Source: Marinobacterium sedimentorum (GTDB lineage Bacteria; Pseudomonadota; Gammaproteobacteria; Pseudomonadales; Balneatricaceae). From it: a DNA stretch of 51,755 nucleotides. The stretch lies in NCBI RefSeq assembly GCF_024267675.1, contig NZ_JALDYX010000033.1, forward strand, positions 1 through 51,755, written 5' to 3'. Shown here piece by piece: positions 8,231 to 17,514 of this stretch (position 1 is its first letter; every line of letters starts with the position of its first letter). The translations under genes and the position numbers were made by a program. The notes below the pieces were generated by a model, which saw only the letters and a list, made by a program, of their open reading frames with translations, did no database searches and was not told the origin of the DNA.

Positions 8231-9268
8231 ATGAAATTCGCGGAGAATTCCAATCAGGCGGCAGACTACCTGCGGCGGGCCATCCCCTTGATGGTCAAGT
8301 ACAACATCCCGCCCAATCCGCTCAACTACGCCCTGTGGTATACCTACGTTTCCGACCGTATGCCAGAACTCAACAGTGTGCTGGACAAGACAGTGACCAC
8401 CTACGGCACCTGTCCGGTCATGGTGAGCGAGCAGCTGTTCCGCGAACACATGATCAAGGATGAACTCGAATCGGCCAAGGATATTCAGACTAACCTGATA
8501 TCGCTGCTGAATGATCTGAATGATCACGCCCATGAAACCGCCAAGCGTACCGGTGATTACAGCGAAGTACTGCAGGACAGTCTCAGTGCCCTCGCCGACG
8601 GGGAATACAGTGAACTGCCCCTCGAGTCCATTATCCAGAACCTGGCACTCAATACCGAAGCCATCAGTGCAACCACGCGCCAGTTCCAGGTACGTATCGA
8701 CGAAGCCCAGGCCGAAATTGCCACCCTCAAGGCCGAACTGCAGCGCACCCGACAGGATGCCCGCGTCGACCCACTCACCGGCTTGTTCAACCGCCGCGTG
8801 TTCGACGCTGAGCTGCTACAGCTGATCAGCAGCCCCGACCGCCACGACACCACTATAGTGCTGCTGGATATCGATTTTTTCAAAAACTTCAACGACCAGT
8901 ACGGCCACCTCATGGGTGACAAGGTATTACAGTACGTTGGCAAGCTGCTGAAGGAAAATAGCGCAGAACCCATACTTGCGGTGCGCTTTGGCGGCGAAGA
9001 ATTCGCCATTCTCCTGCCCGGCAGCACGCTTGACGATGGCGCCCGTCTGGCCGAAAGACTGCGCGACAAGATTCAGGCCATTCGTATCAAGCTGAAGAAG
9101 TCCGGCGAGGTCATCAGCTCCATCACCGCGTCCTTTGGCGTCACCCAGTACCGATCCGGCGAAAGCTCCGACGACTTTGTGGACCGTGCCGACAGCGCGC
9201 TCTACCAGGCCAAGTCCCAGGGGCGTAACCAGGTGCAATGCGCCGACGAAAGCACCCCGGCGATTTAA
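8231..9268 (+). CDS. GGDEF-domain diguanylate cyclase
   Basis: 345 residues, no membrane helix. Makes cyclic di-GMP from two GTP. The N-terminal half (about 1-165) is helical and contains NPLNYALWYTYVSDRMPEL, a segment seen in a common family of soluble Pseudomonas-type cyclases, followed by a coiled coil (about 145-175). The GGDEF domain begins at DPLTGLFNRRVF and has an intact active site, RFGGEEFAILLPG. The RxxD inhibitory site that would precede it is absent (AEPILAVRF occupies that place), so product inhibition through that site is unlikely. An upstream regulatory partner is not visible. Confidence 0.93.
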   Translation: MKFAENSNQAADYLRRAIPLMVKYNIPPNPLNYALWYTYVSDRMPELNSVLDKTVTTYGTCPVMVSEQLFREHMIKDELESAKDIQTNLISLLNDLNDHAHETAKRTGDYSEVLQDSLSALADGEYSELPLESIIQNLALNTEAISATTRQFQVRIDEAQAEIATLKAELQRTRQDARVDPLTGLFNRRVFDAELLQLISSPDRHDTTIVLLDIDFFKNFNDQYGHLMGDKVLQYVGKLLKENSAEPILAVRFGGEEFAILLPGSTLDDGARLAERLRDKIQAIRIKLKKSGEVISSITASFGVTQYRSGESSDDFVDRADSALYQAKSQGRNQVQCADESTPAI

Positions 9269-9288
9269 CACCCTGTTCACAAAGCCCT

Positions 9289-9337
9289 GATAGTCTTCGC
9301 GTCGTCGTCATCCGATTGCACAACAAAGAAGACTATC
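9289..9337 (+). promoter_or_regulatory. 10-bp inverted repeat abutting the DUF523 start codon
   Basis: GATAGTCTTC (9289-9298) and GAAGACTATC (9328-9337) are perfect reverse complements separated by 29 bases. The right arm ends 3 bases before the ATG at 9341 and covers the place where the ribosome site must be. It could be an mRNA hairpin that masks initiation or a protein-binding site. There is no T-run, so it is not an ordinary terminator of the preceding gene. Confidence 0.5.
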
Positions 9338-9340
9338 GTC

Positions 9341-9820
9341 ATGGGAAAAATACTCATCAGCGCCTGCCTGCTGGGCGAAAACGTTCGTTACGATGCACAG
9401 CACAGCCGGCTTTCCCATCCCCTGCTGGAGCAGTGGCAGCGCCAGGGGCGCCTGGTACCCTTCTGCCCCGAAGTCGCCGGCGGCCTGCCCACTCCCAGAC
9501 GTCCTGCTGAAATACGCCAGCGCTTTCCCATACTGGTCACCGATCGCGATGGCGCAGACCTTACACCGGCATACCTGCAGGGTGCAGAACGCGCACTGGA
9601 AGTTGCGCAGCGGGAAAACTGTTGCTGTGCCCTGCTGCAGTCCCTCAGCCCCGCCTGTGGCCGCGATCAGACATACGACGGCCAGTTTCGCCAGGTACTG
9701 GTGCAGGGCAGCGGCATCGCCGCCGCAGAACTCATGCGCCACGGTATCGCAGTGTTTGACGAAACTCAGCTGAGCGAACTGTATGCCTTTATGGCCATGC
9801 AGGATCAGAGCGCAGCCTGA
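9341..9820 (+). CDS. DUF523 family protein (YbbK-like)
   Basis: 159 residues. It opens with KILISACLLGENVRYD and contains VPFCPEVAGGLPTPRRPAEI, the two conserved blocks of DUF523, each with a conserved Cys. Further cysteines occur in NCCCALLQSLSPACG. The family has no settled function. Conserved cysteines suggest metal, cluster or thiol chemistry, which is inference. It is preceded by a 10-bp inverted repeat that overlaps its ribosome site and is separated from proS by 124 bp. Confidence 0.88.
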   Translation: MGKILISACLLGENVRYDAQHSRLSHPLLEQWQRQGRLVPFCPEVAGGLPTPRRPAEIRQRFPILVTDRDGADLTPAYLQGAERALEVAQRENCCCALLQSLSPACGRDQTYDGQFRQVLVQGSGIAAAELMRHGIAVFDETQLSELYAFMAMQDQSAA

Positions 9821-9944
9821 GCCCATACAGCGACAAACAGCGGTGCAGGGCCTGCAAGTGCGCAACAGGCTTGTTTGCCGCCCCCCGCGTCCCTACAATG
9901 GTGCGATTTTCCGCAACATTTTCCGATTTCTGGGTTTAGGATCT

Positions 9945-11663
9945 ATGCGCGCTAGCCAATATCTGATTGCCACACTCAAGGAAACTCCGTCCGACGCGGA
10001 AGTTATCAGCCACCAGCTGATGCTGCGCGCGGGTCTGATCCGCAAGGTCGCCTCCGGCCTCTACAACTGGCTGCCGATGGGGCTGCGTACGCTGCGCAAG
10101 GTCGAGCGTATCGTGCGCGAGGAAATGGACCGCTCCGGCGCCCAGGAAGTGCTGATGCCCGCCATTCAGCCCTCAGAACTGTGGCAGGAATCCGGCCGCT
10201 GGGAACAGTACGGCCCGGAACTGCTGCGCCTGCGTGATCGCAATGACCGTGAATTTTGCGTCGGTCCGACCCACGAAGAAGTAATCACGGACATGATCCG
10301 CCGCGAAGTAAAAAGCTATAAACAGCTGCCGGCCAACTTCTACCAGATCCAGACCAAGTTTCGCGACGAAATCCGTCCGCGCTTCGGCATCATGCGCTCG
10401 CGCGAATTCATCATGAAGGATGCCTATTCCTTCCATCTGGGCACCGAGTCGCTGCAGGCCACCTACGATCTGATGTACCAGACGTACAACAACATCTTTA
10501 ACCGCGTAGGTCTTGATTTCCGCCCGGTGCTGGCTGATACCGGCTCTATCGGCGGCAACTCCTCCCACGAATTCCATGTACTGGCGTCCTCAGGCGAAGA
10601 CGATATCGCTTTCTCCGACAGCAGCGACTATGCCGCCAACGTCGAACTGGCCGAAGCCCTGGCACCGGCCGGCGAGCGGGCCGCCGCGACGATGGACATG
10701 CACCTGGTTGATACCCCGGACGCCAAAACCATCGCGGACCTGGTCAAACTGCACGAGACGCCGATCGAAAAAACCATCAAGACCCTGATCGTGCGGGCAT
10801 CTGATGAATGCGAATCCGACTTTGTCGCCCTGCTTGTGCGCGGTGATCATGAGCTGAACGAGCTCAAGGCCGAGAAGCTGGCCCTGGTCGCAGCCCCCCT
10901 CACCATGGCGAGCGAAGACGAATTCCGCCCGGTCATCGGTGCCGGCGCAGGCTCGCTCGGGCCGGTCAATATGCCGATTCCGTGCATAGTCGACCGCGCC
11001 GTAGCAATGGCATCTGACTTTGGCGCCGGCGCCAACATCGATGGCAAGCACTACTTCGGCATCAACTGGGGGCGTGATCTGGAGCTGCCCCAGGTGGCGG
11101 ATCTGCGCAACGTGGTTGAAGGTGATCCGAGCCCGGATGGCCAGGGCACCCTGTCCATTCGTCGAGGTATTGAAGTGGGCCACATATTCCAGCTGGGGCA
11201 GAAATACTCCGAGGCGCTGGGCGCCACCGTGCTGGACGAAAACGGCAAGGCCAAACTCATGGACATGGGCTGCTACGGCATAGGCGTGTCCCGCGTGGTT
11301 GCCTCCGCCATCGAGCAGAACCACGACGAAAAGGGCATCATCTGGCCCGACGCCATCGCCCCCTTCCACGTAGCCCTGGTACCGCTGAACTACGACAAGT
11401 CCGACGATGTCAAAGCACTGGCGGACCGCCTGTATCTGGACCTGCAGCAGGCTGGTTACGACGTGCTGCTGGATGATCGCAAGGAGCGCCCGGGCGTCAA
11501 GTTCGCCGACATGGAACTGATCGGCATCCCGCATCGCGTGGTGATATCCGATCGCGGCATCGCTGCCGGCACCCTTGAGTACAAGGGCCGTCGTGACAGT
11601 GAAAACCAGGACATCGCCATCGACCAGCTGCTGGCGACCCTGGCTGACAAGCTCAGCATCTAA
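9945..11663 (+). CDS. proS: Prolyl-tRNA synthetase
   Basis: 572 residues, the standard length for bacterial-type ProRS with an inserted editing domain. Charges tRNA-Pro. MRASQYLIATLKETPSDAE is the conserved N-terminus. Class-II motif 2 is seen as FRDEIRPRFGIMR, with EFIMKDAYSFH after it. Motif 3 is GCYGIGVSR. The C-terminal anticodon-binding domain includes DDRKERPGVKFADMELIGIP. The YbaK-like editing insertion occupies roughly 230-390. The ATG at 9945 matches the family. The frame extends a further 54 codons upstream without homology. A strong intrinsic terminator follows. Confidence 0.97.
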   Translation: MRASQYLIATLKETPSDAEVISHQLMLRAGLIRKVASGLYNWLPMGLRTLRKVERIVREEMDRSGAQEVLMPAIQPSELWQESGRWEQYGPELLRLRDRNDREFCVGPTHEEVITDMIRREVKSYKQLPANFYQIQTKFRDEIRPRFGIMRSREFIMKDAYSFHLGTESLQATYDLMYQTYNNIFNRVGLDFRPVLADTGSIGGNSSHEFHVLASSGEDDIAFSDSSDYAANVELAEALAPAGERAAATMDMHLVDTPDAKTIADLVKLHETPIEKTIKTLIVRASDECESDFVALLVRGDHELNELKAEKLALVAAPLTMASEDEFRPVIGAGAGSLGPVNMPIPCIVDRAVAMASDFGAGANIDGKHYFGINWGRDLELPQVADLRNVVEGDPSPDGQGTLSIRRGIEVGHIFQLGQKYSEALGATVLDENGKAKLMDMGCYGIGVSRVVASAIEQNHDEKGIIWPDAIAPFHVALVPLNYDKSDDVKALADRLYLDLQQAGYDVLLDDRKERPGVKFADMELIGIPHRVVISDRGIAAGTLEYKGRRDSENQDIAIDQLLATLADKLSI

Positions 11664-11674
11664 CGACGCTATCC

Positions 11675-11709
11675 CGCCAACCCCGTAGCACTGCAGGGTT
11701 GGCGTTTTT
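11675..11709 (+). terminator. Intrinsic terminator of proS
   Basis: A perfect 9-bp stem, CGCCAACCC (11675-11683) and GGGTTGGCG (11696-11704), with a 12-base loop is followed at once by TTTTT. It starts 11 bases after the proS stop. Confidence 0.9.
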
Positions 11710-11884
11710 CCCTGCTCTGGCAAGTACCTGAACCGCATACCTGAAGCGGACTCTGCCCAGGGTTCTCCATGCCGGGTTGCATTTCCCACAGATTTCTACT
11801 GACCTCTCCACGGCTCGAAACCCATCAGCCGAGGTACGATACGCTATAGTTCACGGGCCGATACCTTGCTCGGACCCCAATCCC

Positions 11885-14821
11885 ATGTTCAGCGTCAAGC
11901 CGCGACATTACCCGCTGCATTTGCAGATCACAGCACTCTTCATGCTGCTTATTCTGCTGCTCGGCGGCAGCCTGACCTGGTACAACTACCGCAAGTCCAG
12001 CGACCTGATCCTCACCGCCTCCACCCAGCTGTTTGAGCAATATGGTGAACGCCTGCGTCTGGAGTTTCTGCGCACCTATCAGCCCATAGTGCAGCTGATC
12101 AACATGCTGACGCTGGATTCCATCGTCAAGGCCCAGACACCGACGGAACGACTGGCCCGACTTACCCTGCTGGCCAGAGCCCTGGAACAGCGCCCCCAGA
12201 TTACGGCACTGCAGATCGGCTACGCCAATGGCGACTATCTGGTCGTGCGCCCCATCAACGAAGACCAGCCGGGCACACGCTTCAACCCGCCCCCAGGCAG
12301 CACACTCATCGCCCAAAGCATTAGCGTCGACAGTGATGAGAACAGGCTGCACGAAGAGTATTTTTTCGACGCTGAGCTACACCTTATCGAGCAGCGCGAC
12401 GCCGTGCCCTCGGACTATGATCCGCGCCAGCAAAACTGGTACCAGCTCGCCCTGAGCCGTGACCAGCACGTCGTCACCGAGCCCTACTTCTTTACTGCCA
12501 TCCGCAAGGTAGGCATTACGCTCTCCAGCCGCGACCCGCTGCAGGGCACAGTGATCGCCGCCGATGTCGCCCTCGACCGGCTGTCGGAGTCCGTATCCGA
12601 GCTGCATATCACACCGCGCAGTGAAATCGTGCTGCTGGATCAGAACCTCAATGCACTGGCCTACCGTGACCCCGGCAAGCTGGTGCTGCTGTACCAGGAC
12701 AAGATCATCGATATTGCCCGCCTCGACAGTCTCGGCTCCCAGGTGCTGGATGCCGCGAGCAAACCCGTCGCCGCCGGCCAACGGCGTTTTCGACTCGAGT
12801 TCGACGGCCAGGTCTGGCGCGGCGAGCTCTATGCGCTCGAGCCCGCCGACAGCATCCACTTTGATCTGCTGACCCTGGTGCCCGAAGATGAACTGCTCAG
12901 CGAGGCCTTGATCATCCGTCGCCAGTCCAACCTGATCACCGGCATTATGCTGCTGCTGGCACTGCCACTCACCTGGCTGCTGGCACACCAGATATCCCGT
13001 CCGTTGCGCCAGCTGGCGCTGGAAGCCAGCATGATCCGGCGCTTTCAGCTCGACCAGCCCATCAGCACCCGTTCTCGCATTCGCGAAATCGACGACCTTG
13101 GCCACAGCATGACGGTGATGAAGGACACCCTGAACCAGTTTCTTGGCATGCTGGGGTCCATGTCGGCAGAAACTGCCTTTATGCCACTGCTTGAACTGAT
13201 TACCACCCAGACCATGAGCGTCAGCCAGGCGGCAGGGGCTGCGATCTACCTGGTCAGTGACGACGACAGCCGCCTGGAACCCGCCAGTCTGAAGCTGGCC
13301 GAGCCCAGCCAGAGGGTGCCGGTGCTGCCCCCCTGCTCCGTGCACGGCAACCACCAGCTGGCTGACTGCCTGTTGCAGGAGTCGAGCCTCTCGAAAACCC
13401 TTAACGCCGACAGTAAAAACCATCCGATGTTCGCGCTGCTGCAGGCCCTGGAGACAAGCCGTCTCATGGTCATCGCCATACCGCTGAAAAATCGCAAGCG
13501 CGAGTCCGTCGGCGTGCTCTGCCTGCTCTACGGCAACGGCCATGCCCACTGTGAAGGCGACCTGCTGGCGTTTATCGAAACCCTGTCCGGTTTTGCGTCG
13601 CTGACGCTGGAAAACCGCCAGCTTATTGGCAAGGAAAAAGCCCTGCTGGAAGCCTTTATCGAGCTGATTGCCGGCGCCATCGATGCCAAGTCACCCCACA
13701 CCGGCGGACATTGCGCCCGCGTGCCGGCGCTCACCGAGATGCTGGCCCGGGCCGCCTGCAACAGTACAGAGCCCGCCTTTGCGGACTTCAGCCTTAATAG
13801 AGATCAATGGGAGGAGCTGCATATCGCCAGCTGGCTGCACGACTGCGGCAAGGTCACCACGCCTGAATATGTGGTCGAGAAAGCCACCAAGCTGGAAACC
13901 TTTTACGATCGCATCCATGAAATCCGCACCCGTTTCGAAGTGCTCAAGCGCGATGCACAGCTGGGTTTCTGGCAACAGCTGTGCCAGTCACACGAACAGG
14001 GGGGCGACACGCAGACGCCCTCGCGGGCAAGTCTCGAAGCCCGGTTGCAGGCAGAACTCAGCCAGCTGGATGCCGACTTTGCCTTTGTCGCCCATTGCAA
14101 CCTCGGCCGTGAACAGATGGCGACGGCGGATCAGCAGCGCCTTCGAAAGATCGCCGAGCGCACCTGGCACCGCACCCTGGATGATCGCCTTGGCATTTCA
14201 TGGGAAGAGCGCCAAAGGCGCAGCAACACCGACGACGCCCTTCCTGTGCGAGAAAAACTGCTGGCCGACAAGGATTTTCATATCCATCCGCGCACCGAGG
14301 CCGACCGTATTGCAGCCGACAACCCCTGGGGTTTTAAGCTCAGCCAGCCGGAACATCTCTACAACCAGGGGGAACTGTACAACTTGCTGATCAGGGCCGG
14401 CACCCTGACGCCCGAAGAGCGCTACAAGATCAACGACCATATAGTGCAGACCATCATCATGCTGGAAAAGCTGCCCTACCCGCGTCATCTGCGCGGCATA
14501 CCGGAAATTGCCGGCGGCCACCACGAACGCATGGATGGGCGCGGCTACCCCCGCGGGCTGACCGGCGATCAGATGTCACTGCCGGCGCGCATGATGGCCA
14601 TCGCGGATATCTTCGAAGCCCTCACCGCCACGGACAGGCCCTACAAGGAACCCAAGTGCCTCAGCGAGGCGCTGAACATCATGGGGCAGATGCGCGACCG
14701 GGGTCATATTGACCCGCAGCTGTTCCGGCTGTTTTTGCAAAGCGGCGTCTGTGAAGACTACGCCAGTCACTATCTGACGGCCGCACAACGCGACCGGATT
14801 AATATCGAACACTATCTGTAA
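11885..14821 (+). CDS. Membrane sensor with Cache, HAMP, GAF and HD-GYP domains
   Basis: 978 residues. Predicted cyclic-di-GMP phosphodiesterase. Order: helix 1 (about 15-35); periplasmic double-Cache-like sensor with the DPRQQNWYQLA motif (about 175-190); helix 2 (about 345-365); HAMP; GAF (about 420-560); HD-GYP. The HD motif is HDCGK (His652-Asp653) and the GYP motif is HHERMDGRGYP (from His879). These two are about 225 residues apart, where HD-GYP proteins usually have about 60, so an insertion of about 165 residues splits the domain. Canonical sequence resumes at GTLTPEERYKINDH. The ATG at 11885 is preferred over an upstream extension of 36 codons with no membrane-protein character. It converges on acyP with a 10-bp gap. 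Confidence 0.9.
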   Translation: MFSVKPRHYPLHLQITALFMLLILLLGGSLTWYNYRKSSDLILTASTQLFEQYGERLRLEFLRTYQPIVQLINMLTLDSIVKAQTPTERLARLTLLARALEQRPQITALQIGYANGDYLVVRPINEDQPGTRFNPPPGSTLIAQSISVDSDENRLHEEYFFDAELHLIEQRDAVPSDYDPRQQNWYQLALSRDQHVVTEPYFFTAIRKVGITLSSRDPLQGTVIAADVALDRLSESVSELHITPRSEIVLLDQNLNALAYRDPGKLVLLYQDKIIDIARLDSLGSQVLDAASKPVAAGQRRFRLEFDGQVWRGELYALEPADSIHFDLLTLVPEDELLSEALIIRRQSNLITGIMLLLALPLTWLLAHQISRPLRQLALEASMIRRFQLDQPISTRSRIREIDDLGHSMTVMKDTLNQFLGMLGSMSAETAFMPLLELITTQTMSVSQAAGAAIYLVSDDDSRLEPASLKLAEPSQRVPVLPPCSVHGNHQLADCLLQESSLSKTLNADSKNHPMFALLQALETSRLMVIAIPLKNRKRESVGVLCLLYGNGHAHCEGDLLAFIETLSGFASLTLENRQLIGKEKALLEAFIELIAGAIDAKSPHTGGHCARVPALTEMLARAACNSTEPAFADFSLNRDQWEELHIASWLHDCGKVTTPEYVVEKATKLETFYDRIHEIRTRFEVLKRDAQLGFWQQLCQSHEQGGDTQTPSRASLEARLQAELSQLDADFAFVAHCNLGREQMATADQQRLRKIAERTWHRTLDDRLGISWEERQRRSNTDDALPVREKLLADKDFHIHPRTEADRIAADNPWGFKLSQPEHLYNQGELYNLLIRAGTLTPEERYKINDHIVQTIIMLEKLPYPRHLRGIPEIAGGHHERMDGRGYPRGLTGDQMSLPARMMAIADIFEALTATDRPYKEPKCLSEALNIMGQMRDRGHIDPQLFRLFLQSGVCEDYASHYLTAAQRDRINIEHYL

Positions 14822-14831
14822 GTCGTATCGC

Positions 14832-15122
14832 TCAGCGGCGTATTTCGAAGTGCTGCAAGCCTGGGTCCAGCTCACAGGTCTGGACCTCAAGCCGCAGCAC
14901 CCGTGCATCGTCCGGCCCCTGCTCCAACCAGAGCAACATCCGCTGCAAAGCCTCGGTATTTCCCTGCAGCCAGCCGGTAACGGCGCCATCGGGCTCATTC
15001 TGCACCCAGCCCAGCAGGCCTTGGCGGCGCGCCTGCTCGCAGGCGAAGTAACGAAAGCCCACGCCCTGCACACGCCCGGTCACGCGTATGCGCCGGGCCT
15101 CAATCAAGACGGCGCTGTGCAT
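14832..15122 (-). CDS. acyP: Acylphosphatase
   Basis: 96 residues. Hydrolyses carboxyl-phosphate bonds of acylphosphates. The signature VTGRVQGVGFRYF supplies the phosphate-binding loop and catalytic Arg, and VQNEPDGAV supplies the catalytic Asn. Its ATG overlaps the stop codon of the upstream brkB-like gene by one base (TGATG), so translation is coupled. Confidence 0.95.
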   Translation of the reverse strand: MHSAVLIEARRIRVTGRVQGVGFRYFACEQARRQGLLGWVQNEPDGAVTGWLQGNTEALQRMLLWLEQGPDDARVLRLEVQTCELDPGLQHFEIRR

Positions 15123-16375
15123 CAGGCTTCCTCCTTAGCGGCACCGGCGTCGATACCGGTCTGATCCGACTCAAACAACTTCAGCAGGGAAACATCCAGT
15201 TGCCTGCTGCGCTGATGGGCCAGTGCCTGCAGACGCAGATCCAGACGCCGCTGCCACGGGTTGATGGACTCATGGGCAAAGGGCTCAGGCATCGGCCAGG
15301 GCAAGGCCTCTGTGAGCTCCTGCAGCCGGTAATGGGACAGATCGCGGCACAGCAAATAACCACCCTGTTCATTACGCTGCACTATGCCGGCGTCCATCAG
15401 CAGCACCTGGTATTCATCCCAGCGGCCCTGATCCAGCCCCTCCACTTCCTGCAGCAGCACCCGATCTGACAGTGCAGCACCCGCCTGCTGTGCCTGCCAC
15501 AGGCGATAGAGCACCGCCACCAGGGTGTGCAGATGGGACGTCGCCACCTGGCGTCGTACCGGCTGGTACACACTCAGCGCCCGGGTAAGTTCCGCCCCGA
15601 GCAAGATGATGACCCAGGAGATGTAGATCCACAGCAGAAACAGCGGCACGGCGGCAAAGGCGCCATAAATCAGCTGATAGGATGGCGACTGGGTAACAAA
15701 GTACGTAAAACCCCGCTTGGCGGTTTCGAACAGCACCGCCACCACCAGGGCGCCGATGAAGGCACTGCGCAGCGGCACCCGACAGTTGGGAACCGCGGCA
15801 TAGAGCAGGGTGAAGGCCGCCGCAGACAGCACCATGGGCAGCAGACTCAGCAGGCGCCCGCGCCCGACAACGGCCGCGGCATCATTTACAATCGACAGGC
15901 TTGCGACATAGGAACTGAGCACCAGCCCCAGGCCGATCAGCACCGGACCCAAACTCAGAATCGCCCAGTACAGCAAAAAGCTCGACATGCCGCGTCTGGG
16001 CCGGGACACGCGCCAGATCCGGTTAAAGGCCGCTTCGATGCTTTTCATCATCATGATCGATGTCACGGCCAGGAAGGCCACGCCTATGGCCGTGAGGTTA
16101 CGTGCCTGGGAGGTAAAGTTGGTCAGATAATCCTGCACCACCTCGCCGGTGGCGGGTACAAAGTTCTCGAATACCCAGCCCTGAACGCTTTCACCCACGC
16201 CATGAAACGACGGCACCGCCGCCAGCATCGAGTAGGTCACCGTCATGAGCGGCACTACGGCAAACAGCGTCGTGTAGGTCAGGGCCGCGGCATTGAGCAC
16301 GCCCTGGTTGGATACAAACTGGTGCAGCAGATAGCGTAGAAAACGCAGCCCGCGCATCTCTAGCAGGGCATTCAT
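15122..16375 (-). CDS. YihY/BrkB family inner-membrane protein
   Basis: 417 residues. About six membrane helices in residues 30-270, with the family motifs LTYTTLFAVVPLMTV, AFNRIWRV and a late helix FLLWIYISWVIILLGAEL. The family was once misnamed ribonuclease BN. Its transport or envelope role is unsettled. A cytoplasmic C-terminal extension of about 140 residues follows the last helix and makes the protein longer than E. coli YihY (about 290). This longer form is common in pseudomonads. It is cotranscribed with acyP and divergent from arsC. Confidence 0.9.
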   Translation of the reverse strand: MNALLEMRGLRFLRYLLHQFVSNQGVLNAAALTYTTLFAVVPLMTVTYSMLAAVPSFHGVGESVQGWVFENFVPATGEVVQDYLTNFTSQARNLTAIGVAFLAVTSIMMMKSIEAAFNRIWRVSRPRRGMSSFLLYWAILSLGPVLIGLGLVLSSYVASLSIVNDAAAVVGRGRLLSLLPMVLSAAAFTLLYAAVPNCRVPLRSAFIGALVVAVLFETAKRGFTYFVTQSPSYQLIYGAFAAVPLFLLWIYISWVIILLGAELTRALSVYQPVRRQVATSHLHTLVAVLYRLWQAQQAGAALSDRVLLQEVEGLDQGRWDEYQVLLMDAGIVQRNEQGGYLLCRDLSHYRLQELTEALPWPMPEPFAHESINPWQRRLDLRLQALAHQRSRQLDVSLLKLFESDQTGIDAGAAKEEA

Positions 16376-16538
16376 GCAGCAACCCTCCCCTGGAGCAGAC
16401 TGGCTCTGAGCAAATGGGCGCGGGAGTCAGGTAGCAGGTTAAACCTGCGCAGGAAAACAGCACTCATGGTGAAATCCTTTTGCGTTAAAGCATTGGCAGT
16501 TACAATAGGCGCCGCCAAAAATTCGATACGGAAGCGCC

Positions 16539-16889
16539 ATGAGTCAAGTTACCCTTTATCATAACCCACGCTGCTCCAAGTCCCGAGAAACCTGTCAGCT
16601 GCTGCGGGACAACGGCATCGAACCTCTGGTGCGCGAATATCTGAAAGATGTCCCCAGCGCCGACGAACTGCGTGAAGTACTGAACGCTCTTGGCATGAGC
16701 GCCCGCGGGCTGCTGCGCACCAAGGAAGCGGAATACAAGGAGCTGGGGCTTAGTGATACCAGCCTGAGCGATGATCAGATTATTGCCGCCATGGTGCAAT
16801 GCCCCAAGCTGATCGAGCGCCCCATCGCCATCCGCGATGGCAAGGCCCGCATCGGCCGCCCGCCCGAGTCCGTGCTGGAGATACTCTGA
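16539..16889 (+). CDS. arsC: Glutaredoxin-type arsenate reductase-like protein (ArsC/YfgD)
   Basis: 116 residues. The catalytic Cys12 lies in YHNPRCSKSR. The ArsC arginines are present in RGLLRTKEAEYKELGL and in ERPIAIRDGKARIGRPPE. These are the residues that bind arsenate in plasmid R773 ArsC. In this chromosomal setting (arsC-wrbA-DUF2069) the protein may act on other thiol substrates. No arsB or arsR is nearby. The start is preceded by GGAAG. The next gene starts 1 base after its stop, so this is the first gene of a tight operon. Confidence 0.88.
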   Translation: MSQVTLYHNPRCSKSRETCQLLRDNGIEPLVREYLKDVPSADELREVLNALGMSARGLLRTKEAEYKELGLSDTSLSDDQIIAAMVQCPKLIERPIAIRDGKARIGRPPESVLEIL

Positions 16890-16890
16890 G

Positions 16891-17514
16891 GTGACCCGCC
16901 CAGACCAGGATAGCCCCTACGTACTGGTGCTTTACTACAGTCGCCACGGTGCCACCCGCACCATGGCGCAACAGATTGCCCGCGGCATCGAACAATCCGG
17001 CATCGAGGCGCGCCTGCGCACCGTACCTGAGATTTCCAGCGTCTGCGAAGCCACTGCGGACAGCATCCCGGCCGAGGGCGACCTCTACTGCGGTGAACAG
17101 GATCTGGCCGGCTGCGCCGGTCTGGCCCTTGGCAGTCCCACGCGTTTTGGCAACATGGCAGCCGCACTCAAGTACTTTATCGACAGTACCAGCGCGCTCT
17201 GGCTCTCCGGCGCCCTGATCGGCAAACCGGCGGCGGTTTTCAGCGCCTCATCCAGCCTGCACGGCGGTCAGGAAAGCACTCTGCTGAGCATGATGCTACC
17301 CCTGCTGCACCACGGCATGCTGATCACAGGCCTGCCCTACAGCGAGCAGGAATTGCTTTCCACCCAGACCGGCGGCACGCCCTACGGCCCGACCCATGTG
17401 GCGGGCCCCAAGGCCGGACGCAGCGTCGATGCCACCGAACTCAAGTTGTGCCAGGCCCAGGGCAGGCGTCTGGGTGCACTGGCAGTGAAACTCTTACCCC
17501 GGAGCCCACGATGA
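16891..17514 (+). CDS. wrbA: WrbA family NAD(P)H:quinone oxidoreductase
   Basis: 207 residues. FMN-dependent flavodoxin-like reductase of quinones. The N-terminal LVLYYSRHGATRTMA is the FMN phosphate loop. LALGSPTRFGNMAAALKYFID and TGGTPYGPTHVAG are WrbA signatures. A GTG start at 16891, one base after the arsC stop and preceded by CTGGAG within arsC, is preferred. The frame also continues 18 codons upstream inside arsC. It overlaps the next gene by 4 bases (ATGA). Confidence 0.93.
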   Translation: MTRPDQDSPYVLVLYYSRHGATRTMAQQIARGIEQSGIEARLRTVPEISSVCEATADSIPAEGDLYCGEQDLAGCAGLALGSPTRFGNMAAALKYFIDSTSALWLSGALIGKPAAVFSASSSLHGGQESTLLSMMLPLLHHGMLITGLPYSEQELLSTQTGGTPYGPTHVAGPKAGRSVDATELKLCQAQGRRLGALAVKLLPRSPR

